A stretch of DNA of 9,065 nt from Chitinophagaceae bacterium UBA2793 (lineage in GTDB: Bacteria > Bacteroidota > Bacteroidia > Chitinophagales > Chitinophagaceae). Position 1 is the stretch's first letter, and every line of letters starts with the position of its first letter. Positions 1 to 6,676 of the stretch are shown piece by piece. Under the pieces are notes generated by a model. That model searched no databases, was not told the origin of the DNA, and saw only the letters and a list, made by a program, of their open reading frames with translations. Made by a program: the position numbers and the translations under genes. The DNA lies in contig DEHT01000046.1 of the NCBI GenBank assembly GCA_002352045.1, positions 37,174-46,238 on the forward strand, read 5' to 3'.

Positions 1-33
1 CCTTCTTTTGAAATGCTTTTAGAAATTGATTAG
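1..33 (+). CDS. 3' end of an unidentified protein gene (partial)
   Basis: The first frame reads PSFEMLLEID followed by a TAG stop at 31-33. The other two plus frames close within a few codons. What makes this a credible gene end is its position: a strong terminator hairpin begins seven bases after the stop. The fragment is too short to assign a family. Before the IS-like block arrived, this gene would have run convergently into the YccA-like gene that now ends at 4934, sharing the terminator with it. Confidence 0.4.
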   Translation, partial: PSFEMLLEID

Positions 34-40
34 CCCCATT

Positions 41-70
41 AAAAATGCCCGATTGATTTCGGGCATTTTT
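41..70. terminator. Bidirectional intrinsic terminator
   Basis: Bases 41-52 (AAAAATGCCCGA) pair perfectly with 59-70 (TCGGGCATTTTT) around a 6-base loop. The stem has a GC core with an A run on the left and a T run on the right, so it can end transcription from either strand. It lies just after the stop at 33 and, in the reconstructed ancestral arrangement, only some tens of bases from the YccA-like stop codon at 4934. It therefore probably served both convergent genes. Confidence 0.85.
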
Positions 71-77
71 AACATTA

Positions 78-86
78 ATACTAAAT
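78..86. repeat. Target-site duplication, left copy
   Basis: ATACTAAAT at 78-86 is repeated exactly and in the same orientation at 4921-4929. The copies lie immediately outside the inverted repeats that end the mobile block. Nine base pairs is within the range reported for IS4-family duplications. Confidence 0.8.
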
Positions 87-110
87 CATTAGCGTTGCGT
101 TGTTAGACCA
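87..110 (+). repeat. Left terminal inverted repeat of the IS4-like block
   Basis: The sequence begins CATTAGCGTTGC. Against the reverse complement of the right end (CGTTAGCGTTGC) it matches 11 of the first 12 bases, and about 18 of 24 over the longer span. A terminal CA/CG followed by an imperfect repeat is in keeping with IS4-family ends. Confidence 0.75.
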
Positions 111-221
111 AATAGTTCTTTCAAAATATTGTCAGTATTGAGTTTGCGGTGATTTGAAAATGGAAACGATTTGAATTTTTGAGAAATAAAAAAAGCCATA
201 AATTTCTTATTTTCAATTATT

Positions 222-257
222 ATGAATCAAGGCAAATATGTTTTCTCTCAAATTGTG
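222..257 (+). pseudogene. N-terminal fragment of IS4-family transposase
   Basis: ATG at 222 opens MNQGKYVFSQIV, which I recognise as the usual start of a Bacteroidota IS4-family transposase (typically MNKGKYVFSQ..., with the DUF4372 domain at the N-terminus). After these 12 codons the frame continues to 431 with residues that no longer look like a transposase, so the homology appears to break near 258. The matching C-terminal fragment lies at 4549-4904, more than 4 kb away on the same strand. Identification rests on a short motif plus the concordant second fragment and the flanking inverted repeats. Confidence 0.65.
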
Positions 258-329
258 GTGTTAGCAGAAACCCTATTGCAACACTCCGCTGTTCGTAAGT
301 GGACAGAATACCTCAACAGTCCAACGCAC

Positions 330-397
330 ATTTTGGCACATTTGCAAGGCACACAAAAGCCGATACTCAGAAGCCAACCTTGCAAATGTGCCAAAAT
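330..397. repeat. Perfect 20-bp inverted repeat with 28-base spacer
   Basis: Bases 330-349 (ATTTTGGCACATTTGCAAGG) are the exact reverse complement of 378-397. The 28-base spacer is unpaired at its outermost bases (C350/A377). No T tract follows, so a standard intrinsic terminator is unlikely. The repeat sits in the stretch between the broken transposase start and the restriction-modification gene, about 95 bases before its start codon. It could form a large hairpin in the leader RNA, a protein-binding site, or the scar of a recombination event. Apart from this and the transposase start, the stretch 111-492 shows nothing I can name. Confidence 0.75.
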
Positions 398-492
398 TTT
401 CCTATGCACAGTAAACAGACCTCAACTGTAAGGCGTAAATTGCAATAGTGACTTAACTAATTGAACCCCATTAGCAGGACACCTAAAAAAAT

Positions 493-3465
493 ATGATTTC
501 AAAAGACGAAGCACATAAAAAAATAGCCTCACTTATTGAGCGGTTCGACGAACAAAAAGAATTTTACAAACGTTCCGACTACAACGAAACGCTAACAAGG
601 CGTGACTTTATTGACCCATTCTTCAAAGCTTTGGGTTGGGACATTGACAACGAGCAAGGTTACGCTGAAAGTTACCGGGAAGTCATTCACGAAGACAAAA
701 TAAAAATTGGTGGAGCCACCAAAGCTCCTGACTATTCATTTCGTTTGGGTGGTGGCAAACGGCTGTTTTTTGTGGAAGCCAAAAAGCCAAGTGTTTTAAT
801 CAAAGACGAGATAACTCCCGCTTACCAGGTTCGCCGGTATGGTTGGAGTGCTAAACTTCCCATCAGCATCATTACAGATTTTGAAGAATTTGCCATTTAC
901 GATTGTACCAAAAAGCCTAACCTGACTGACAAAGCCAGTAACGGAAGAATAAAGTATTTAACCTATCAGCAGTACTTAAACGAGTTTGATTTTATTTGGG
1001 ACACATTCAGCAAAGAGAAAGTACTCAAAGGCAGCTTTGACAAGTTTGTTCAAAGCGACAAGCAAAAGAAAGGAACAAGCACCGTTGACCACGAGTTTCT
1101 TACTTCTCTTGACACATGGAGAACCTACCTTGCCAACAACATTGCTCTACGAAACGACATTGAAGAGGATGAACTGAATTTTGTAGTTCAACACATCATT
1201 GACCGTTTAATCTTTTTACGTATAGCCGAAGATAGAAGCGTAGAACGTTATGGCAACATGCAGGACACTATTAAAAACGGTAACTATTACGAAAATCTTT
1301 TAAAGCAGTTTCATACTGCCGACCAGAAATATAATTCAGGACTTTTTGATTTCAGTAAAGACAAAGTAAGCGGCCGCATTGAAATTGATAATAAAATCAT
1401 CAAAACCATTATCAGTGATTTGTATTATCCTCTAAGTCCTTACGAGTTCTCTGTTATTTCCGTTGAGATTTTAGGCAGTGCTTATGAGCAGTTTTTAGGC
1501 AAGACGATTTCACTTTCCAAAAGCGGCAGAGCCCTAATTGAAGAAAAGCCCGAAGTAAGAAAAGCAGGTGGCGTTTATTATACACCACAATACATTGTTG
1601 ATTACATCGTAAAAACCACAGTCGGCAAACTCATTGACGGAAAAGCACCCAAAGACATCAACAAAATAAAAATCGTTGACCCTGCTTGTGGAAGCGGCAG
1701 CTTTTTGATAGGTGCTTACCAATACTTGCTGCAATTTCACAAAGACTATTACACTAATAATGGCAAGCCGAGCAAAGGCAGCAAAGACAATCCTTTAACG
1801 CCAGACGGCAACCTGACCACAGCAGAAAAGAAACGCATTTTGCTCAACAATATTTTTGGTGTTGACCTAGACGCCAATGCAGTAGAAGTAACCAAACTTA
1901 GCCTGCTGCTAAAGTGCATGGAAGGAGAAACAGAAGCCAGCATTTCCTCACAGCTAAAATTGTTTCATGAAAGAGTTTTGCCCACTTTGGATAACAATAT
2001 CAAAGACGGCAACAGTTTAATAGATATTGACTTTTACGGTTCTGAAATAGACTTTGGTGAAGAAAAGAAGATTAAACCTTTCAATTGGAAGAAAGCGTTT
2101 CCGGAAGTATTTAACTTAAAGAAACTATCGGCTAATCAAGAGTTGAGATATCATCTTCAGAAGGTAAAAAAATTACAAGAGGAGACCGAAGACTTGATTA
2201 ACAAATTCAAAGTAGAAGAACCAAGTGTAGAGTATGGCAAAGTTGGTGGTTTTGATATTGTTATTGGTAATCCACCATATGGTGCTTCATTTTCTAAAGC
2301 AGAATTAGATTATTACAAAAACAGGTATAACACTGCTGTTTGGCGGTGCGAAAGCTATTTACTGTTTATCGAACAAGCATTACAGCTTTTAAAACCAGAT
2401 GGGGCTATTGGATTAATTATACCTGACACTCTACTAAATCTTGGATTTACACAGCCGACAAGGGAACTTTTATTACGTAATTCCAAAATCGAAGAAATAA
2501 TAAGCCTTCCTTCTAATGTATTTGCAGGAGCTACTGTTGATACAATTATTTTATTGGCTGAGAAGAAAGATTACAATAGTAGATTTCACATTTCCAATGT
2601 TTCTGTAAAAGCTTTTGGAAAAAAGCAGTTGATATCAGAGATCAAAGATCCATCGAAACAATTTTTTGTAAACACAAAAGAATGGTTTGAACAAAATGCA
2701 TTTAACTTACAAGCAGATACGAGTGAGAAAAAGCTGCTATTTAAAATTGAAGAAAATAAAAAGCATATATCGGATGTAGCGGAAATGTATTCAGGAATAA
2801 AAGCCTATGAAGTCGGAAAAGGAATGCCACTACAAACAGAAAGAATAAGGGAAGAGAAGCCCTACACTGCCGGCAGCAAAATAGATAAAAGTTGGTTGCC
2901 CTTTTACGATGGAAAGCATATCGGCAGGTATGAAATGCGTTGGCGTAATAACAATTGGATTAAATATGGAAAATGGCTTGCAGCTCCACGAAAACCTGAG
3001 AACTTTGAAGGTGAAAAAATATTAGTCAGAAAAATTACAGGCAGAACTCTTCTTGCTACTTACATACCTGAAACTTCTTATTGCAATACGCTTTTGTTCG
3101 TTTTAAAACTTAACAGCAGTACTTACTTCTATAAAAGTATTCTTGCAATTTTGAATTCACAATTGATAGGTTGGTACTTTAGAACAAAATTTCAAATAAG
3201 TGATGATGACACCTTTCCGCAAATAATGATAAGAGATATTTTACAATTTCCTATTCCTACAATCAATAAAAAAATTGATGCTGAATTAAACAAACTCGTC
3301 GACCAACTCCTACACCTCAACGCCGAAAAACAACAAACAACACTTCAAACCAAACTCTACCAACTCCAAAACCGCATTGACTATGTAGAGCAGCGCATCA
3401 ACGAAATCGTATATGAACTTTACGGGTTGGCAAAAGAAGAAATAGTACTTATTGAAAATGCGTAA
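493..3465 (+). CDS. Type IIG-like fused restriction endonuclease/adenine methyltransferase
   Basis: This 990-residue protein looks like a single-chain restriction-modification enzyme of the Eco57I/type IIG kind: DNA cleavage, N6-adenine methylation and site recognition in one polypeptide. The N-terminal part (about 1-180) resembles an HsdR_N-type nuclease, with D80 of APDYS and E95-A-K97 forming a PD-(D/E)xK motif. A helical connector follows (about 200-340). The methyltransferase core shows a motif X-like GGVYYTPQYIVDYIV (359-373), the S-adenosylmethionine motif DPACGSGSF (396-404), GVDLD (456-460), DGNSL (505-509) and catalytic NPPY (593-596). Residues about 740-925 look like a TaqI_C-type target-recognition domain ending in SDDDTFPQIMIRDILQFPIP, followed by a coiled-coil tail. 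Length and all key motifs are intact, so it is probably functional. The ATG at 493 has a weak GCAGGAC upstream. The recognition-domain part is visibly more AT-rich than the flanking parts. The unknown gene follows after 30 bases, probably in the same transcript. Confidence 0.9.
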   Translation: MISKDEAHKKIASLIERFDEQKEFYKRSDYNETLTRRDFIDPFFKALGWDIDNEQGYAESYREVIHEDKIKIGGATKAPDYSFRLGGGKRLFFVEAKKPSVLIKDEITPAYQVRRYGWSAKLPISIITDFEEFAIYDCTKKPNLTDKASNGRIKYLTYQQYLNEFDFIWDTFSKEKVLKGSFDKFVQSDKQKKGTSTVDHEFLTSLDTWRTYLANNIALRNDIEEDELNFVVQHIIDRLIFLRIAEDRSVERYGNMQDTIKNGNYYENLLKQFHTADQKYNSGLFDFSKDKVSGRIEIDNKIIKTIISDLYYPLSPYEFSVISVEILGSAYEQFLGKTISLSKSGRALIEEKPEVRKAGGVYYTPQYIVDYIVKTTVGKLIDGKAPKDINKIKIVDPACGSGSFLIGAYQYLLQFHKDYYTNNGKPSKGSKDNPLTPDGNLTTAEKKRILLNNIFGVDLDANAVEVTKLSLLLKCMEGETEASISSQLKLFHERVLPTLDNNIKDGNSLIDIDFYGSEIDFGEEKKIKPFNWKKAFPEVFNLKKLSANQELRYHLQKVKKLQEETEDLINKFKVEEPSVEYGKVGGFDIVIGNPPYGASFSKAELDYYKNRYNTAVWRCESYLLFIEQALQLLKPDGAIGLIIPDTLLNLGFTQPTRELLLRNSKIEEIISLPSNVFAGATVDTIILLAEKKDYNSRFHISNVSVKAFGKKQLISEIKDPSKQFFVNTKEWFEQNAFNLQADTSEKKLLFKIEENKKHISDVAEMYSGIKAYEVGKGMPLQTERIREEKPYTAGSKIDKSWLPFYDGKHIGRYEMRWRNNNWIKYGKWLAAPRKPENFEGEKILVRKITGRTLLATYIPETSYCNTLLFVLKLNSSTYFYKSILAILNSQLIGWYFRTKFQISDDDTFPQIMIRDILQFPIPTINKKIDAELNKLVDQLLHLNAEKQQTTLQTKLYQLQNRIDYVEQRINEIVYELYGLAKEEIVLIENA

Positions 3466-3495
3466 TCACACACACAAAAGGCACAATCAATATCA

Positions 3496-4086
3496 ATGAG
3501 CGAACTGATAGAAAAATATCTTACTGCAACCGGGCAAACCTTAGAATACCTGATGCTGGGGGAAAAGCAGTATGGCCTTCCTCTTATTGAAGGAAAAATA
3601 ATACCACTTGCCCTTCATTTCAAGTGCAAAATAATATGGGAGCATATACTGATAAAGGATGAAGATGTAGGTTTGTATCAATGGCGTTTTGAAAAGATTG
3701 ATCCCGATGCTATGGAAGGTGAAGAAGTAATTGTTGCCAATATTATTGGTGACCATTACTGGGGTGAGCAAAAAGAAATAAAAAGCGGCACCAAACATTT
3801 CAGGCCGGGTGCTAAGGTGTACTGTGTTTTTATGTATGGCGGTATGGGGCATGACCACGTAAGGGTCTTTGGTAAACCAAGGAAGTCATTCCGGATGATA
3901 GATGTAGTAATAGCCCGCAGCTTTCTCAAAAACTTCAGGGTACAAAAAACATATTCTCCGCAAGTGATTGCATTTCTAAAAAAATATCCATATTATACTA
4001 ATGCAGAAATCATTCATACGGGTGTAGATTGGCTGAATGAAACACCAAATTCGGAAATAATCGAAGACAACAGCGCAGGTAATTGA
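3496..4086 (+). CDS. Unrecognised 196-residue protein downstream of the restriction-modification gene
   Basis: I cannot assign this protein to a named family. There is no signal peptide, no transmembrane helix and no clear catalytic motif, so it is probably a soluble cytoplasmic protein. The middle (about residues 75-135) alternates hydrophobic and polar residues and carries HFRPGAKVYCVFMYGGMGHDHVRVFGKPRK (shown in part: FRPGAKVYCV...VRVFGKPRK), which suggests a small beta-barrel-like domain. The C-terminal part (about 130-190) looks helical. The start ATG at 3496 lies 30 bases after the restriction-modification stop, with only a weak AAAAGG upstream at 3475-3480. Same strand and tight spacing suggest co-transcription, and therefore possibly an accessory or control role. 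It could equally be an unrelated passenger or an orphan immunity-like protein. The ORF is intact. Confidence 0.75.
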   Translation: MSELIEKYLTATGQTLEYLMLGEKQYGLPLIEGKIIPLALHFKCKIIWEHILIKDEDVGLYQWRFEKIDPDAMEGEEVIVANIIGDHYWGEQKEIKSGTKHFRPGAKVYCVFMYGGMGHDHVRVFGKPRKSFRMIDVVIARSFLKNFRVQKTYSPQVIAFLKKYPYYTNAEIIHTGVDWLNETPNSEIIEDNSAGN

Positions 4087-4548
4087 TGTTCCGGTTACAA
4101 ACTGCAGATGCCTTTGTGAGCCAAGAATAATCGACTTACGCTTAATATGTGCAAAATATCAGACTAATTAAAACTGTGCACTTGTAAAACCAAGGATGTT
4201 GACAAATTAAAGCATTATTGGATTTTAAAAAGACCAAAAAGAGAAAATAATTTTATAGTTGGTGAAGAAATTTTGCCCGCAAACATTGAGTAAGATGCCG
4301 ACAAGGTAAATAATAAGGCATCGGCTAAAATGTTAAACAGTGATAATTGTCTTGACACAGTACTTCATCATCTGGAAAAGGATATTTTGGAATTGCATTT
4401 TATGTTCAATGCAAACCCTGACAAATAATTAATGTTGCCCTGCCGTGGTAACTATTTAGCCGATGCCTTTGTATTCAAAAACATCAGGTGGAAAAAACTG
4501 ATTTTGACACATTTGGAGCATACTTGGATGATATTCAAAAGGGTAAAA
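4087..4548 (+). other. Gene-poor stretch with decayed coding traces
   Basis: No intact gene is seen in these 462 bases. On the plus strand one frame stays open from 4168 to 4428 except for a TAA at 4291-4293. It reads protein-like sequence on both sides (KHYWILKRPKRENNF..., then DADKVNNKASAKMLNS...) and ends with TAA at 4426-4428. The same frame then continues into the transposase fragment, passing NYLADAFVFKNIRWK. A second frame reads EKTDFDTFGAYLDDIQKGK at about 4491-4547 and would join that phrase if one A were added to the A run at 4492-4497. These look like remnants of one or more lost genes at the right-hand junction of the cargo, but I cannot identify them. Confidence 0.4.
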
Positions 4549-4904
4549 TATTTAATTTTTCTCACCAACAACTTTCATCTTACTGTAAACGAAATAGTAC
4601 AGCTATACAAACACCGATGGAAAATAGAATTGTTCTTCAAGTGGATAAAGCAACATCTGAAAATAAAATCCTTTTGGGGTCATTCAGAAAATGCAGTAAA
4701 AACACAAGTTTGTATCGCCGTCTCCGTATATGCTTTAGTAGATATTGCAAAAAAGAAATTTATGCTTCAGTATTTACTCTACGAAATTCTACAGGTTGTA
4801 AGAATATCCATTTTTGAAAAATGCCTATCAATCCATTATTGCAGCAATCACAATTACAATATCTCAATGAACAAAATGATAATCAGATGAAAATGCTTGA
4901 CTAA
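4549..4904 (+). pseudogene. C-terminal fragment of IS4-family transposase, frameshifted
   Basis: The frame from about 4549 reads YLIFLTNNFHL, then YKHRWKIELFFKWIK, which fits the IS4 signature Y-(2)-R-(3)-E-(6)-K including the catalytic glutamate, then IKSFWGHSENAVKTQ. Near 4817-4821 the run of A in TTTGAAAAATGCC is one base short for the frame I expect. With one more A the protein continues as FEKMPINPLLQQSQ... and ends KMLD-TAA at 4902-4904, right next to the IS end. As written, the original frame instead runs to a stop at about 4888-4890. Missing upstream domains and the shift make it a pseudogene, although the single-A deficit could be a sequencing error. Confidence 0.75.
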
Positions 4905-4920
4905 AGATGCAACGCTAACG
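4897..4920 (-). repeat. Right terminal inverted repeat of the IS4-like block
   Basis: Read on the minus strand from 4920 it begins CGTTAGCGTTGC, matching 11 of 12 bases of the left end at 87-98. The match continues less perfectly through TTAG and beyond. It begins inside the last codons of the transposase fragment, as is common for compact insertion sequences. Confidence 0.75.
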
Positions 4921-4929
4921 ATACTAAAT
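4921..4929. repeat. Target-site duplication, right copy
   Basis: ATACTAAAT, identical to 78-86. It lies only four bases from the stop codon of the YccA-like gene (4934-4936 on the minus strand), so the insertion spared that gene. Confidence 0.8.
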
Positions 4930-4933
4930 AAAA

Positions 4934-5707
4934 TTAATCTCTACTGCTCAGTTTACTCAGCAACCGAAGTATTTCAAGATACAACCAAATAATAGTTACC
5001 AGCAATCCAAATGCGCCATACCATTCCATAAACTTTGGAGCACCCATAGTAGCACCATTTTCAATCATATCAAAATCGAGAATTAAGTTTAAAGCAGCCA
5101 GGGCAACTACAAAAACCGAAAATCCAATTCCTAAAGGACTGCTTTCGTGCAAAAATGCAAAACCGGTAAAGCCAAAGGCACGCATGGCTAAAACAATTAA
5201 GTAAAAAATCATAATGCCAACTGTAGCAGTCATTATCACCGCTTTGAATTTTTGGGTGGCTTTAATAATTCTAAAGCTGTACAATAAGTACATGGCAGCA
5301 CATACGCCAAAGGTTAAGCCCACTGCATTTAAAATAATATTAGGGGCGATATCTGCAAAAGCATAATTATACATGGCCGAAATTGCACCCACCAATAAGC
5401 CTTTCAGCAAAGCATACAAAGGAGCCAAATAGGGCGACCAGGCCGGTTTAAACGCCAGTGTAAATGCTATAATGATACCACCTATGGCACCTGTCCACAT
5501 ATAGGGCGTTACATCGGCGCCTTTTGCAAAACTGGTCCAGGTAAAAAATGCGGTACCCAATGTCATTAAAAACAAAAAACCAAATTTTTGTAGAGTGCCT
5601 TTTACGGTCATTGCATTTTCACGGTCAAGGCTAAGAACATCGTTAATTACGGTACTCTTAAATTTCTTTTCGGATAGGGTAGGGTTGCTCGATTTGAAAA
5701 TAGACAT
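4934..5707 (-). CDS. Bax inhibitor-1/YccA family membrane protein
   Basis: This 257-residue inner-membrane protein has seven likely transmembrane helices, at about 41-60, 70-87, 96-115, 122-143, 155-175, 191-212 and 229-250. The first 40 residues are soluble and include MSIFKSSNPTLSEK, a start I associate with the bacterial Bax-inhibitor-like subfamily (BaxI_1-type). The end DFDMIENGA...KFMEWYGAFGLLVT...WLYLEILRLLSKL is the most characteristic part: the acidic DFDMIE cluster lies next to the last loop. Relatives such as B. subtilis YetJ act as pH-sensitive calcium leak channels. That role here is inference. The gene lies 36 bp downstream of the polysaccharide deacetylase on the same strand, so co-transcription is likely. 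Its 3' end was the convergent partner of the gene ending at 33 before the IS-like block inserted. Confidence 0.9.
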   Translation of the reverse strand: MSIFKSSNPTLSEKKFKSTVINDVLSLDRENAMTVKGTLQKFGFLFLMTLGTAFFTWTSFAKGADVTPYMWTGAIGGIIIAFTLAFKPAWSPYLAPLYALLKGLLVGAISAMYNYAFADIAPNIILNAVGLTFGVCAAMYLLYSFRIIKATQKFKAVIMTATVGIMIFYLIVLAMRAFGFTGFAFLHESSPLGIGFSVFVVALAALNLILDFDMIENGATMGAPKFMEWYGAFGLLVTIIWLYLEILRLLSKLSSRD

Positions 5708-5743
5708 AGTTGCTATAATTTATTGTTCAATAAAAATAGGGAT

Positions 5744-6676
5744 TTAATTTTTTAATTGAGAAGAATCTGCCACCGGCTTTTTCTCAATACCCGGATACCG
5801 ATTGATAAAAGCAAAATGGTATTCGCCTTTTTGTTTTAAAATACTTACAAACTTGCGAAGTGCGGCCGAATCCTTTGCATTACTATACACCTGGTCGTGT
5901 GCCAGCAAAACCAGGTGGTCTTTGGTTCGGGTGCGATTATGAGTAAACATACTGTCAACCTGCATGGCCAATTTTTCAGAACTTTGAACAGCTTTTAACT
6001 CGTTGGTAAAATGCCATTCCAAATCCCAGCCCATAATTGTGTATCCATTTTTTTCTAAATGATCTGCTGCTGCAATGCTTTTTGGATTATCGCAGTGTTT
6101 AATATCGTTTAGACGCCAAATATTTCTACCGGGTGTACGCACAATGGTAGAACTAAATCGAAGACTATCAGCACAGCGTTTAAAATCTTCCAATACCTTT
6201 TCGGGCATTGTATAAAAATGTGAAAACTTATTGTGAGCATGTGTATAGCTATGGTTGGCCAACTCCACAAAAGCACTATTACGCAAACTATCATAGATAT
6301 TTGCCTGCGAATGACTGCCATATACATGTTGCCCAATTATAAATAAGGTGGCCGGTATTTTTTCCTCGGTTAATATGTTCAACACATTTTGAGTTCCCTT
6401 GTTGGGGCCATCGTCAAATGTGAGGTAAATGGTTTTCTTTTTTTTACCGGAAGCCGGCGGTTCATTTGTTTTTGTAACTGTAACCTTTTGTTCTTCTTTT
6501 GGCAAAGAAGCCGTAATAATGGTAGTACTGTCTTTTTTTACCGCCATTTTTAATTTTGCTTCCTGCGCTTTACGATGTTCTTTGTAAAAATAAAAAGCAG
6601 AAAAACTAAGAGTGGTTACAATAGCCAGTGTAGTAATGTGAGAGCGTTTAAAATAAGCTCCAGAGTCGGGGTCCAT
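5744..6676 (-). CDS. Membrane-anchored polysaccharide deacetylase (NodB homology domain)
   Basis: Taking ATG at 6676 gives 310 residues. All NodB/CE4 motifs are present: TFDDGP (86-91, metal/catalytic aspartates 88-89), NHSYTHAH (141-148, metal-binding histidines), RTPG (180-183), GWDLEW (216-221) and LLAHD (257-261). The family removes N- or O-acetyl groups from sugar polymers such as peptidoglycan or exopolysaccharide using a divalent metal. A single hydrophobic segment at about 12-32 without a cleavage site suggests an N-terminal anchor with the enzyme in the periplasm, followed by a lysine-rich, low-complexity linker (about 35-80). The frame can be extended to GTG at 6712, but that adds 12 residues with no membrane or domain value and no ribosome-binding site, so the ATG is preferred. 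The natural substrate is not shown by the sequence. Confidence 0.9.
   Translation of the reverse strand: MDPDSGAYFKRSHITTLAIVTTLSFSAFYFYKEHRKAQEAKLKMAVKKDSTTIITASLPKEEQKVTVTKTNEPPASGKKKKTIYLTFDDGPNKGTQNVLNILTEEKIPATLFIIGQHVYGSHSQANIYDSLRNSAFVELANHSYTHAHNKFSHFYTMPEKVLEDFKRCADSLRFSSTIVRTPGRNIWRLNDIKHCDNPKSIAAADHLEKNGYTIMGWDLEWHFTNELKAVQSSEKLAMQVDSMFTHNRTRTKDHLVLLAHDQVYSNAKDSAALRKFVSILKQKGEYHFAFINRYPGIEKKPVADSSQLKN

Larger units (their letters stand above)
87..4920 (+). mobile_element. IS4-family element ends enclosing a restriction-modification cassette
   Basis: The block is 4,834 bp and is delimited by inverted repeats at 87-110 and 4897-4920 plus a perfect 9-bp duplication outside them. Just inside the left end is the start of an IS4-type transposase (222-257). 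Just inside the right end is its C-terminal part with a stop at 4902-4904, 16 bases from the end. A typical IS4-family element is only about 1.2-1.8 kb, so roughly 4.3 kb of cargo replaces the middle of the transposase gene: an inverted repeat, a fused restriction-modification gene, an unknown gene and decayed sequence. The parts of the transposase normally carrying the two catalytic aspartates are absent, so the block cannot move by itself. The intact duplication shows that the outer ends inserted as one event, but not whether the cargo was already present. Confidence 0.75.

Noticed and set aside
101..109. TGTTAGACC as an integron core site (GTTRRRY)
   Set aside because: It lies within the IS terminal inverted repeat, which explains it better. 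A 7-base degenerate match is expected by chance.
319..417. Integron attC-like site around the inverted repeat (GTCCAAC at 319-325 fits RYYYAAC)
   Set aside because: The matching GTTRRRY is absent at the symmetrical position on the right (GTAAACA at 411-417 is the closest), the outer arms do not pair, and no integrase or other cassette is visible.
258..431. Remainder of the open frame that starts at 222, as a 69-residue protein
   Set aside because: Only the first 12 codons look like protein. The rest runs through the 20-bp inverted repeat in both arms and has no recognisable features.
3541..3858. Minus-strand open frame of 105 codons opposite the unknown gene
   Set aside because: It is fully overlapped by the plus-strand ORF, has no ribosome-binding site or recognisable motif, and reads like an antisense shadow rich in F/Y/H.
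5719..5734. Short dyad TTTATTG/CAATAAA between the deacetylase and YccA-like genes
   Set aside because: It has a 2-base loop and no GC core. It would not form a stable terminator and does not argue against co-transcription.
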